Origin: Lachnospiraceae bacterium
GTDB taxonomy: Bacteria; Bacillota; Clostridia; Lachnospirales; Lachnospiraceae
Reading direction: 5' to 3'
Assembly (NCBI GenBank): GCA_028692055.1
Contig: JAQUYA010000002.1
Coordinates: 1-64,000, forward strand
Length of the DNA stretch: 64,000 bases
How positions within the stretch are numbered: position 1 is the stretch's first letter; the number at the start of each line of letters is the position of its first letter. Shown here piece by piece: positions 45,135-52,888 of the stretch. The position numbers and the translations under genes were made by a program. Under the pieces are notes generated by a model. That model had not been told where the DNA came from, did not search any database, and was given only the letters and a program-made list of their open reading frames with translations.

Positions 45135-45802
45135 TTATCATTGTTATACTTCGAAACCCTTCTCTTAAAAAGTTTACGATAAAACCATTCCAAAAGCTTA
45201 AAAGACTGGATTCCTTTTTTCGTTTGGATTGTACTGTGTTCTGGCAAAGCAAGCCAAACATTTGCATTTATTTTTTTCTTATTTTCATACATGAGTTGTT
45301 CCTGTAGCGGATATGGAAATTTTGAAACAATTACCGTCGGAACAATATCATTAATCTCATTAATAAAGGAATCAATGCCTGTAGAAACATCCTCCAGCAC
45401 ATACTGACCAATAATTAAAAGATTGGATTGCATTTCATGCAGCCTTGCTTTTAAATACTCCATCTGTTGTTCACTATCTGCCAGCAAATATACGGTCTTG
45501 CGGTTCCACGCTAGACGATGAAAAAATTCCTGTAGGAATTCCCCATTTTCAACCTCTTTCAACCGATTTCTTGTTGCATTATCTGCTGCACGTAAAATAT
45601 CCGTTTCCCCAAAGATAGTCATGTCCATGGATTCAATCCATTCTTTATGCTCTGGGTTTTCTGCAGCTTCTACAAGTATCTGGGTCGAGATAACAGAAAT
45701 TGTATTTAGTGCACCATTATTTAAGTAGTGATTGGATATCTTTAACGATTCCTTTAGGCTATAATCTGTTAGCGATATTCCAAGTAAGTTAATTTTTTTC
45801 AT
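45125..45802 (-). CDS. Divergent WecG/TagA/CpsF-like protein
   Basis: A 225-residue protein resembling GT26 transferases: NLLGISLTDYSLKESL near the start, VISTQILVEAAENPEHKEWI in the middle, KTVYLLADSEQQMEYLKARL later. The family segment normally reading LPDG, with the catalytic aspartate, here reads MTIFGETD, so activity is doubtful. The C-terminus is basic (LLEWFYRKLFKRRVSKYNN), as in membrane-touching family members. Good ribosome site (AAGGTGG). Its promoter contains a perfect palindrome. It may be a non-catalytic binding paralog or a transferase with altered chemistry. Confidence 0.65.
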   Translation of the reverse strand: MKKINLLGISLTDYSLKESLKISNHYLNNGALNTISVISTQILVEAAENPEHKEWIESMDMTIFGETDILRAADNATRNRLKEVENGEFLQEFFHRLAWNRKTVYLLADSEQQMEYLKARLHEMQSNLLIIGQYVLEDVSTGIDSFINEINDIVPTVIVSKFPYPLQEQLMYENKKKINANVWLALPEHSTIQTKKGIQSFKLLEWFYRKLFKRRVSKYNNDKTE

Positions 45803-45828
45803 ATGTCCACCTTCTCAGATACTGCTAT

Positions 45829-45857
45829 AGTATAGCAAATCGATTAGTCGATTTCAA
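45829..45857 (-). promoter_or_regulatory. Promoter with palindromic operator-like spacer
   Basis: TTGAAA (45857-45852), a 17-base spacer and TATACT (45834-45829) upstream of the TagA-like gene. The spacer is filled by the perfect palindrome AAATCGA-N4-TCGATTT (45837-45854), a position where a bound dimer would block polymerase. The remaining bases of the gap to 45953 show nothing else. Confidence 0.6.
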
Positions 45858-45953
45858 CAAATATTATTTGTAATTTATTAATTTTATATGATTTATTCAC
45901 ATAAAATTACAGACAAGTTCGCATTCTTAACACTACATATGAGTTCTGTCCTA

Positions 45954-46862
45954 TTACATAAATAGCTGCATTATCATAAATGCCAGGCATAAGATAACAC
46001 TAATTACAAGTGAAACGGTAATCATTCTGCCTTTTCCTGTTTTACGTTCTTTCCAGATATGAGTGAGTATTCCACTTCTATTTTCATTCTTTGCAATCCA
46101 TACCAGAATACAAGCTGCAATTGCGGTTGTAATGGTAGCCACTATCATGCTTGCGCTTATAGTCATAATTAAATCTTCTGTGGCAAGGCTTTCTGCAGAT
46201 GCTTCCGCCAGTGACGGCATCCACTTTTCGCTTACGTATAGCATAATGACTGTATTTGAATTGAAAATCACATGATAAACGACTGAACCCCACATACTTC
46301 CCGTTACCTCTTTTAAAAGCACCAGAAGGAAACCAATTACAAATGCATAGATGGTCTGGTTGAAATTCATATGCATCAAGCCAAATAGAAAAGCAGAAAA
46401 AAACATTGCCTGTATTGCATTACCACTTCTGCGGTAACCCGTATGCACAATTCCCCGGAATACCAGTTCTTCACAAACCGGTCCAAATATTCCCATTAAA
46501 AAAAGCATTACCAAAAAAGGCATAGACAGAATATCTGCACTCATTTCAGCTACTACATTATCCGAAAACAGCATGGTAAATGCATTTATTGTTGTAACCA
46601 GCGGCATTGTCAGATAGGTAAATAAAATAATCATAAATACCGTCGATATTTTTATCGGCTTAAATACCAGAAGTTCTCGCAAATGCGAATGCGTGGCCAA
46701 TACAAACAGTAGTGCAGGCACTACTAATATCATTTCACTCAAAATTAAATTCGAAACAATTCCAATTGAAATATAGTTATAAAATAATCCTAATAAAAAA
46801 ACAATTACAAATTCTGTAAGAATTGTAATTAAAAACATTCCATTTACTTTTTTACTGTTCAT
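45954..46862 (-). CDS. CPBP family intramembrane metalloprotease
   Basis: A 302-residue polytopic protein with about eight membrane helices. The CAAX protease/bacteriocin-processing motifs are present: GPVCEELVFRGIVHTGYRR (EExxxR), FGLMHMNFNQ (His-Asn) and VVYHVIFN (final His). Catalytic residues appear intact. The substrate is unknown; relatives act in bacteriocin immunity or protein processing, but no bacteriocin gene is nearby. Separated from neighbours by gaps of over 100 bases on both sides, so probably its own unit. Confidence 0.88.
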   Translation of the reverse strand: MNSKKVNGMFLITILTEFVIVFLLGLFYNYISIGIVSNLILSEMILVVPALLFVLATHSHLRELLVFKPIKISTVFMIILFTYLTMPLVTTINAFTMLFSDNVVAEMSADILSMPFLVMLFLMGIFGPVCEELVFRGIVHTGYRRSGNAIQAMFFSAFLFGLMHMNFNQTIYAFVIGFLLVLLKEVTGSMWGSVVYHVIFNSNTVIMLYVSEKWMPSLAEASAESLATEDLIMTISASMIVATITTAIAACILVWIAKNENRSGILTHIWKERKTGKGRMITVSLVISVILCLAFMIMQLFM

Positions 46863-46929
46863 ACCAATCCTCTAACGTATAATCGGGCAAATGTGTCTTT
46901 AGAAATACATACTTTTCCGAAGCAAATAC

Positions 46930-46954
46930 GGATTGCCTGTATTGCAGACAACCC
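46930..46954 (-). terminator. Hairpin after the HPr-like gene
   Basis: On the minus strand GGGTTGTCTG (46954-46945) pairs with CAGGCAATCC (46939-46930) using two G-U pairs and a 5-base loop. The tail is not strongly U-rich. Confidence 0.4.
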
Positions 46955-46980
46955 GCTTTCCATATCTGTTCACTTTTGTA

Positions 46981-47214
46981 TTAATCGTTCATCATAAAGT
47001 CGACAATTTTTGTGATGTCTTCTGGTTCATAAGCAATAATTTCCAATTCTCCAATGGTTCCGTCCGAGAAAATGTTTGCTAATGATACATATTGTGATAA
47101 TTTTGATTTTAAGTTCAAACGATCACCTTCGCCTGTTACCAATTCTACTTTTCCGGCACAGCTGTCTACTACACTAAAGAATTTTTCAATGTTTGTAATG
47201 TTTTTAACTTTCAT
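46981..47214 (-). CDS. HPr-like protein lacking the active histidine
   Basis: A 77-residue protein whose length and predicted strand/helix order fit the HPr fold. It aligns best in the C-terminal half, where LNLKSKLSQYVSLA corresponds to the HPr Ser46 helix and GELEIIAYEPED to the last strand. There is no histidine at or near the position equivalent to His15, so it cannot accept phosphate from enzyme I. AAGGAG upstream of the ATG. It lies 23 bases after cvfB in the same orientation. It may be a regulatory or adaptor protein. Fold assignment is inference from pattern. Confidence 0.6.
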   Translation of the reverse strand: MKVKNITNIEKFFSVVDSCAGKVELVTGEGDRLNLKSKLSQYVSLANIFSDGTIGELEIIAYEPEDITKIVDFMMND

Positions 47215-47237
47215 TTTTATATCTCCTTTATTTTATA

Positions 47238-48077
47238 TTATTTTTTGGTTATACTTTTCTCATTAATCTGAATACGTCCTGCCTTCAGCAAATGACCCAC
47301 TGCACGTTTAAATTCATTTTTACTCATCTGCATCTCGCGGTTTATAACTTCTGGAATTGCTTTATCCGTAAAGGGTAATACACCATCAAAGCTGTCAATC
47401 ACCTGCAATACCCGTTCCGCATCTTTGGAAATCTGAAGATATGCTTTCTCACGAATGCTCAAGTCTAATTTTCCATCTTCTTTTACGCCGGTAACACGAG
47501 CCTGAATATCATCTCCAATGTTTACCTTTCCATATAACTCTTTCTTTGGAATTAATCCTGAATACTTATTGTCTACCGCTACAAAAGCACCGAATTCCTC
47601 ACTTGTTTCATATACGCGTCCTTGTACCTGATCATCCTTTTTATACGGGCTATCCAATTGCAAGTATTTGTATACATTCATTGTAGCACAGAGTCTACTA
47701 CTCTTGTCAACATAGAGTGCTACCAGACACTTCTCATTCTCAGCGACCTTTCTAGTCTGCTCCTTAAACGGAAGTAATAAATCCTTTTCCAAACCCCAGT
47801 CCAGAAAAGCACCAATCTTTCCAACTTCCACTACCCGAAGCTCTGCGACCTGCCCTAAAGTAAGCAGTGGTTCATTTATCGTTGCAATCAAACGATCCTT
47901 GGAGTCTTTATATACAAATACCTCTATACCATCCCCAACACCCGCAGACTCCGGCACCTGTTTCTTTGGAAGAAGAACTCTTTCATTTGCATCTGCGTTC
48001 TTATCCGTTGCAAGATAAACGCCAAATTCAACTTCTTTTATAATTGTTAATTTCTGTTTTAAACCTAATTCTATCAT
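47238..48077 (-). CDS. cvfB: CvfB family S1-type RNA-binding protein
   Basis: A 279-residue protein with three S1-like domains (about 5-65, 70-135 and 145-212, with VQGRVYETSEEFGAFVAVDN in the third) and a C-terminal winged helix (about 215-279, MQMSKNEFKRAVGHLLKAGR). This is the CvfB/YitL layout, RNA-binding proteins influencing virulence-gene expression in Staphylococcus; the role in Clostridia is unknown. A good promoter lies about 95 bases upstream. Confidence 0.9.
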   Translation of the reverse strand: MIELGLKQKLTIIKEVEFGVYLATDKNADANERVLLPKKQVPESAGVGDGIEVFVYKDSKDRLIATINEPLLTLGQVAELRVVEVGKIGAFLDWGLEKDLLLPFKEQTRKVAENEKCLVALYVDKSSRLCATMNVYKYLQLDSPYKKDDQVQGRVYETSEEFGAFVAVDNKYSGLIPKKELYGKVNIGDDIQARVTGVKEDGKLDLSIREKAYLQISKDAERVLQVIDSFDGVLPFTDKAIPEVINREMQMSKNEFKRAVGHLLKAGRIQINEKSITKK

Positions 48078-48172
48078 TTTTATTTATCCTTGTCTTTCCG
48101 TTCACTCGTTCCCGGCAATGTAAAGCATGCTCTACAAGCTTTGCACTGTCGTATATTAGTAGTATTATCCTC

Positions 48173-48201
48173 AGTATAGCTTATCATGGATGGTATTACA
48201 A
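48173..48201 (-). promoter_or_regulatory. Sigma-A promoter of cvfB
   Basis: TTGTAA (48201-48196), a 17-base spacer and TATACT (48178-48173). The resulting leader of about 90 bases contains a weak AAGC/GCTT-type inverted repeat near 48123-48142. Confidence 0.6.
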
Positions 48202-48218
48202 GTTTTTAACTTTAAAAT

Positions 48219-48923
48219 CTATCTGCTCAACTCCACTATTGCATATACCTCTTCTGCTTCATTGCATAAAGAAATTGTATATTTCCCGTATTCTTTTGCC
48301 ACTTTTGCGATCATCTGATTCCCCAGCAATGCGGATTTCTTATATTCTGCACGCATCCGGCGTACTGCAAAATCTTTTTCCACATACTCCATAGCTATTC
48401 TGAGATATTGTCCATTATTCACGTGGTGGTTCGTATCCAGGTGATATGGCTTAATTTCAATTGGGCTCTGACTCTCATACCCCTCTGGCATTGCGATTTT
48501 ACGTGGTGCATAGTCCATCGGAAGCTTTTCCTCCAGCACATAGCCCTCTACCATCTCCGGCAATAACCGGTTTGGTCTTTCAGTCTCCAAATTCATAAGT
48601 GTCCATATCGAATTGGCAAATGCTATTTTTTCCCCTCTTTCATCCTCAATATAGAAATTACGCATTCCTATAAATCCTTTAAAATCATACGGGAACGTTG
48701 CTACCTTAATTTTCTCTCCAAATACCGGATAACGTACTACATCAATCTGCCAAGAGGATAATACCCATGCCAGACTGCGTTCCGCCAGATATGCAATACC
48801 CAGTCCTAAATCCTCCGAATGAAAGGTACTGCAGTCCTGAAAATAATCCAGAATAGATTCCAATGTCATCCTTCCGTTTGCATCTACCTCACTATATCTC
48901 ACTCTGCTTTCAAAACTATACAT
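48219..48923 (-). CDS. Acyl-ACP thioesterase
   Basis: A 234-residue double hot-dog thioesterase of the FatA/FatB-like bacterial family: N-terminal YSEVDANGRMTLESILDYFQ followed by DCSTFHSEDLG, a middle RNFYIEDERGEKIAFANSIW, and the second hot dog with YHLDTNHHVNNGQYLRIAME holding the catalytic Asn-His region. It releases free fatty acids from ACP. GGAGGA seven bases before the ATG at 48923 decides the start; a longer frame to 48974 would overlap the tRNA terminator zone. Monocistronic. Confidence 0.9.
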   Translation of the reverse strand: MYSFESRVRYSEVDANGRMTLESILDYFQDCSTFHSEDLGLGIAYLAERSLAWVLSSWQIDVVRYPVFGEKIKVATFPYDFKGFIGMRNFYIEDERGEKIAFANSIWTLMNLETERPNRLLPEMVEGYVLEEKLPMDYAPRKIAMPEGYESQSPIEIKPYHLDTNHHVNNGQYLRIAMEYVEKDFAVRRMRAEYKKSALLGNQMIAKVAKEYGKYTISLCNEAEEVYAIVELSR

Positions 48924-48980
48924 TTCAGTCTCCTCCGCCTTCCCCCCTACTCGAATTTTCTCTTTTTGTCCCAAAATGAG

Positions 48981-49015
48981 AAAATCCCTAACAACGATGA
49001 TTGTTAGGGGATTTT
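48981..49015. terminator. Terminator between tRNA-Gln and the thioesterase gene
   Basis: AAATCCCTAACAA pairs with TTGTTAGGGGATTT (one bulged G), with U-rich tracts on both sides. It lies five bases past the tRNA 3' end on the minus strand. Confidence 0.75.
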
Positions 49016-49019
49016 TTAA

Positions 49020-49091
49020 CTGGGCTACCAGGATTCGAACCTGGAGATGACGGAGTCAGAGTCCGTTGCCTTACCGTTTGGCGATAGCCCA
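49020..49091 (-). tRNA. tRNA-Gln (anticodon CTG)
   Basis: A 72-base cloverleaf on the minus strand. The acceptor stem TGGGCTA/TAGCCCA is perfect, the D-arm begins CGCCAAACGGTAAGGC, the anticodon arm ACGGA-CTCTGAC-TCCGT gives anticodon CTG, and the T-arm has CCAGGTTCGAATCCTGG. The U1-A72 pair and discriminator G73 are glutamine identity elements. CCA is not encoded. It reads CAG codons. It lies about 150 bases downstream of glutamine synthetase. Confidence 0.95.
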
Positions 49092-49105
49092 TCATATTAC
49101 ACAAA

Positions 49106-49144
49106 ACTAGTTGAATGCAACTATGTAAATCGCACTCAACTAGT
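49106..49144 (-). terminator. Inverted repeat between glnN and tRNA-Gln
   Basis: ACTAGTTGAATGC (49106-49118) and GCACTCAACTAGT (49132-49144) pair with one mismatch. The minus-strand tail TTTTGTG follows. It could stop glnN transcripts; its first arm overlaps the -10 box of the tRNA promoter. Confidence 0.5.
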
Positions 49145-49170
49145 ATATCTGATTTTTTTTTTTTATGCAA
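49142..49170 (-). promoter_or_regulatory. Sigma-A promoter of tRNA-Gln
   Basis: TTGCAT (49170-49165), a 17-base spacer that is mostly A (12 in a row) and TATACT (49147-49142), about 50 bases upstream of the tRNA 5' end. Confidence 0.65.
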
Positions 49171-49243
49171 CTACTTTTTTAGATTTTTTACAAATTTTTA
49201 TAAGAACGTTTTTATAAGAAGTTTGCAATATGACATTTCCGTC

Positions 49244-51355
49244 TTAAACTTCAAAAATCAAATCTGCATAAGTAGGCATTGGCCAAGCTTCTTTATCAAC
49301 AATCATCTCCAGAGCATCTACCGGCATCCTTAACGCATCCATTGCATCTTTTACTGTATCTTTATAGAAGAATGCCTGCTCCTTGCCGTCTTCCATTGCA
49401 CTGGCTTGTTTTTCTACTGCAGATAAATTAACCAATGCGTCTTTCGCAGCTTTCAAGTATGTAGAAACATCTCTTAATAAGCCTTCCTGAACAGATGCAT
49501 CTGCACCGGCTTCTTTCACTGCAATTACTGTATTTGCCAATTCATTGGAATACCTCATAACAGCAGGAATGATTTGTTTGGAGGCCATATCAATCATGGT
49601 TAATGCTTCAATATTAATTGTCTTTGCATAGGTTTCATATAATACTTCTTCACGTGATTCCAGTTCCGGTTTTGTAAAGATACCGAATTTTTCAAATAAT
49701 GCAACTGCCTTAGGAGTGGTTAATGTTTCAACCGCTTCTACCATTGATTTAATATTTGGAAGTCCACGTTTTTCTGCTTCTGCTACCCATTCCTCGGAGT
49801 ATCCATTGCCATTAAAGATGATTCTCTGATATTTTGACATATATTCTTTGATCAAATCATGTACAGCCATATCAAAATCTTTTGCATTTTCAAGAATATC
49901 GGCTGCTTCACAGAAAGCTTCTGCGACAATTGCATTTAATGTCGTATTTGGACTTGCAATAGAATCTTCGGAACCAACCATACGGAATTCAAATTTATTA
50001 CCGGTAAATGCAAATGGCGATGTTCTGTTTCTATCGGTTGCATCTTTTTGGAAATCCGGAAGTGTAGAAACGCCTGTTTCCAGGATTCCACCTTCTTTAC
50101 ATGTATTTGCAACACCTGTTTCTACTAATTGCTTTACGACATCTTCTAATTGTTCTCCAAGGAACATCGAAATAATTGCTGGTGGTGCTTCGTTTGCACC
50201 AAGTCTGTGGTCATTACCAACATTCGATGCACTCTGACGAAGCAAATCTGCATGTGTGTCAACTGCCTTCATGATGCAGGCAAGCACTAATAAGAACTGG
50301 ATATTCTCATTTGGAGATGTGCCTGGGTCAAGTAAATTCACGCCATTATCCGTTGTAATTGACCAGTTATCATGTTTACCGGAACCATTCACACCTGCGA
50401 ATGGCTTCTCATGAAGTAGGCATCTGAGTCCATGCTGTCCTGCAATTCGTTTCATAGTTTCCATTACCAATTGGTTATGATCAACTGCAATATTTGCTGA
50501 TTCATAAATAGGAGCCAGCTCATGCTGTGCAGGCGCAACTTCATTATGCTGTGTTTTAGCCGGGACACCAAGCTTCCACATCTCTTTATTTAAGTCTTTC
50601 ATGAAAGCGCCGATGCGCTCTCTGATAACACCGAAGTAGTGGTCTTCTAATTCCTGTCCTTTTGGAGCCGGAGCACCAAACAGAGTACGACCTGAAAATA
50701 AAATATCTTCTCTCTTCAATGCCTTCTTGGCATCAATCAGAAAATATTCCTGCTCCGGACCAACAGATGCGATAACTTTTGTTGCTCCAGTATTTCCAAA
50801 TAAACGAACAATACGAAGTGCCTGCTGGCTTATTGCTTCCATAGAACGTAGAAGCGGAGTCTTTTTATCAAGTGCTTCCCCTTTATACGAACAAAATGCG
50901 GTAGGTATGCAAAGGATGGGACCGGTACCTGCTTCTTTAATAAAAGCCGGTGATGTAATATCCCAGGCTGTATAACCTCTTGCTTCAAAAGTTGCTCTAA
51001 GTCCTCCTGATGGAAATGAGGATGCGTCCGGTTCTCCTTTAATTAACTCTTTTCCGGAGAACTCCATAAGCATCGTACCGTCTTCATTTGGACTGGTAAC
51101 AAAAGCATCATGTTTCTCTGCCGTAATACCTGTTAATGGCTGGAACCAATGTGTATAATGTGTAGCACCTTTTTCCACAGCCCAGTCTTTCATTGCTTTT
51201 GCAACGACATCTGCTGCCGCCAGAGAAAGTTCTCCGCCACAGTCCATTACTTTTTTCACTTCAGCAAATACTTTTTTTGGTAAACGTTCTCTCATTGTTT
51301 TAAGAGTAAATACATTTTCGCCAAAGATTGCTTCTACGTTTAACTTTTCACTCAT
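49244..51355 (-). CDS. glnN: Glutamine synthetase type III
   Basis: A 703-residue GSIII, the large dodecameric class of Clostridia and Bacteroidetes, much longer than GSI (about 440). Motifs: [15 protein letters not shown] (metal ligands), [31 protein letters not shown] (glutamate/ATP site) and [12 protein letters not shown]. It assimilates ammonia. The start ATG overlaps the stop of a 41-codon upstream frame (ATGA), and AAAGGA lies about ten bases upstream. The leader carries two promoters and an intrinsic terminator. Confidence 0.96.
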   Translation of the reverse strand: MSEKLNVEAIFGENVFTLKTMRERLPKKVFAEVKKVMDCGGELSLAAADVVAKAMKDWAVEKGATHYTHWFQPLTGITAEKHDAFVTSPNEDGTMLMEFSGKELIKGEPDASSFPSGGLRATFEARGYTAWDITSPAFIKEAGTGPILCIPTAFCSYKGEALDKKTPLLRSMEAISQQALRIVRLFGNTGATKVIASVGPEQEYFLIDAKKALKREDILFSGRTLFGAPAPKGQELEDHYFGVIRERIGAFMKDLNKEMWKLGVPAKTQHNEVAPAQHELAPIYESANIAVDHNQLVMETMKRIAGQHGLRCLLHEKPFAGVNGSGKHDNWSITTDNGVNLLDPGTSPNENIQFLLVLACIMKAVDTHADLLRQSASNVGNDHRLGANEAPPAIISMFLGEQLEDVVKQLVETGVANTCKEGGILETGVSTLPDFQKDATDRNRTSPFAFTGNKFEFRMVGSEDSIASPNTTLNAIVAEAFCEAADILENAKDFDMAVHDLIKEYMSKYQRIIFNGNGYSEEWVAEAEKRGLPNIKSMVEAVETLTTPKAVALFEKFGIFTKPELESREEVLYETYAKTINIEALTMIDMASKQIIPAVMRYSNELANTVIAVKEAGADASVQEGLLRDVSTYLKAAKDALVNLSAVEKQASAMEDGKEQAFFYKDTVKDAMDALRMPVDALEMIVDKEAWPMPTYADLIFEV

Positions 51356-51477
51356 CTTCCTATCATCCTTTCACATTCCTCGATATCCGAACTTCCACTT
51401 CGTGCGTTTTCGCGTCCTAAAATTGCGAAAAAAAGCGTTCCAAAAAATGATTTTTTTGGAACGCCATCGTTCTTCAT
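51352..51477 (-). CDS. Candidate 41-residue leader frame ending on the glnN start
   Basis: An ATG-started frame of 41 residues, beginning [20 protein letters not shown] and ending ECERMIGR, runs through both arms of the leader terminator. Its TGA stop overlaps the glnN ATG as ATGA. Such an overlap is typical of coupled genes. The ribosome site before it is poor (only AAGAT), and part of the coding sequence is forced by the hairpin, so it may be chance. If translated, ribosomes would cover the terminator hairpin and favour read-through into glnN. Confidence 0.3.
   Translation of the reverse strand: MKNDGVPKKSFFGTLFFAILGRENARSGSSDIEECERMIGR
51428..51464 (-). terminator. Intrinsic terminator inside the glnN leader (candidate attenuator)
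   Basis: GCGTTCC/GGAACGC with A/U extension forms a 13-bp stem (51464-51435), followed on the minus strand by seven U (51434-51428). It lies downstream of both predicted glnN promoters and about 75 bases upstream of the start codon, so it would stop glnN transcription unless overcome. Confidence 0.7.
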
Positions 51478-51518
51478 ATCTTATATTCTATTTCTGAAAG
51501 TTACCTTTCATTTCCTAT

Positions 51519-51547
51519 AAGATACAATAATCAGTAAAAAAATGCAA
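51519..51547 (-). promoter_or_regulatory. glnN promoter P2 (proximal)
   Basis: TTGCAT (51547-51542), a 17-base spacer and TATCTT (51524-51519). Transcripts would start near 51512, and a short TGAAA/TTTCA hairpin forms before the leader terminator. Confidence 0.55.
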
Positions 51548-51590
51548 GTACTAATTCAAAAAAAATCCTTAAGTTTTATATAACGTTCCT

Positions 51591-51620
51591 ATTGTACAAT
51601 GTAACGAACGCATACGTCAA
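51591..51620 (-). promoter_or_regulatory. glnN promoter P1 (distal)
   Basis: TTGACG (51620-51615), an 18-base spacer and TACAAT (51596-51591). The -10 region lies inside the self-complementary ATTGTACAAT (51591-51600). Confidence 0.55.
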
Positions 51621-51653
51621 TGAAATATTTATGCAGGCAGCATTTCCTGTATT

Positions 51654-52850
51654 TTAAAGATTTTTTAGTTTTATAATTTCGGTCAGCAGTTTTTCGGCTA
51701 CTTCTGCCTTTGTCATAAGCGGCAGTTCCACACAGGACTTTTCTGTAATAAGTGTTACTTCATTGGTATCCACACCAAATCCCGCACCTTTGGCTTTTAG
51801 ATTATTAGCAACAATCATATCTATATTTTTCTTTTCACGCTTTTGTTTCGAATTCTCTACCATATTTTCCGTTTCCATGGAAAATCCACAGATAAATTGG
51901 TTTGCCTGTTTATGTTGTCCAAGATACTGCAAAATATCTGTCGTGCGCTCCAGCTCAATCAGCATATCATCGGCATTCTTTTTAATTTTATTATCTGCAA
52001 TATTTTTTGGACGGTAGTCAGCTACGGCTGCCGATTTAATAATAATGTCTGCCTGAACGGCATTTTCCTTTACCGCTTCAAACATCTCCTGCGCAGATTC
52101 CACCTGAATAAAGTTGACAAAAGGGGGCTTTGCAGCACTTGCCCTTCCCGAAATGAGGGTTACACTGGCACCACGCAGCATTGCATTTTCTGCAATCGCA
52201 TATCCCATCTTACCGGTAGAATGATTGGTAATGAAGCGAACCGGATCCAGTCTTTCCAACGTTGCACCTGCTGTTACCAGAACTCTCATTCCTTTTATAT
52301 CTTTTTCGTGTGCTATTTCTTTCCGTATATAGTTCAAAAGCGTTTCTTCCGACGGCATTTTCCCTTTGCCAGTGTCGCCGCATGCCAGATAACCGGAGTC
52401 TGGCTCGATAATCTCGTAGTGAAACTTTCTCAATTTTTCTATATTATCCTGTACAATCGGATTTTCATACATGCTGGTATTCATAGCCGGAGCGAGCATA
52501 ATCTTGCATTTGCATGCCATAATCGTTGTGGTAAGCATATCATCTGCAATTCCATTTGCCATTTTACCAATCACGTTTGCACTCGCCGGTGCTATCAGCA
52601 CCACATCTGCCTTTTGTGCAACTGCGACATGTTCTACACTGTATTGAAAGTTTCGGTCGAAGGTATCTATCAGGCACTTATTGCCTGTTAATGTTTCAAA
52701 TGTAATGGGATTGATAAAATTTGTTGCATTCTTTGTCATCAGTACCGTCACGTTTGCATGAAGCTTTACTAACATACTTGCTAAATTAGCAATCTTATAT
52801 GCTGCAATGCTTCCGGTGACTCCCAGAACTATATTTTTTCCTTTTAACAT
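51654..52850 (-). CDS. coaBC: Bifunctional CoaBC (phosphopantothenoylcysteine synthetase/decarboxylase)
   Basis: A 398-residue two-domain enzyme of coenzyme A synthesis. N-terminal flavoprotein decarboxylase CoaC (about 1-185): GVTGSIAAYKIANL, APAMNTSMYENPIV, and SGYLACGDTGKGKM with the catalytic cysteine. C-terminal synthetase CoaB (about 190-398): TAGATLERLDPVRFITNHST and KKNADDMLIELERTTDIL. Family length is normal. Upstream and downstream neighbours differ in function, so it is probably transcribed alone or with the P1 peptidase. Confidence 0.95.
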   Translation of the reverse strand: MLKGKNIVLGVTGSIAAYKIANLASMLVKLHANVTVLMTKNATNFINPITFETLTGNKCLIDTFDRNFQYSVEHVAVAQKADVVLIAPASANVIGKMANGIADDMLTTTIMACKCKIMLAPAMNTSMYENPIVQDNIEKLRKFHYEIIEPDSGYLACGDTGKGKMPSEETLLNYIRKEIAHEKDIKGMRVLVTAGATLERLDPVRFITNHSTGKMGYAIAENAMLRGASVTLISGRASAAKPPFVNFIQVESAQEMFEAVKENAVQADIIIKSAAVADYRPKNIADNKIKKNADDMLIELERTTDILQYLGQHKQANQFICGFSMETENMVENSKQKREKKNIDMIVANNLKAKGAGFGVDTNEVTLITEKSCVELPLMTKAEVAEKLLTEIIKLKNL

Positions 52851-52888
52851 CTGCTGCCTCCCTATCTCACTTTACAATGAATTATGCT

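Noticed and set aside
46981..47214. Small antitoxin or phage-type protein
   Set aside because: No toxin partner; the size and pattern fit an HPr-like fold better.
51428..51512. ANTAR-type paired hexaloop hairpins in the glnN leader
   Set aside because: The small upstream hairpin has a 6-base loop GGTAAC, but it lacks the A1 and G4 loop bases expected for ANTAR binding.
51843..52691. Long plus-strand frame of 282 codons
   Set aside because: It is antisense to coaBC, lacks a ribosome site, and has a composition typical of a reverse-strand shadow.
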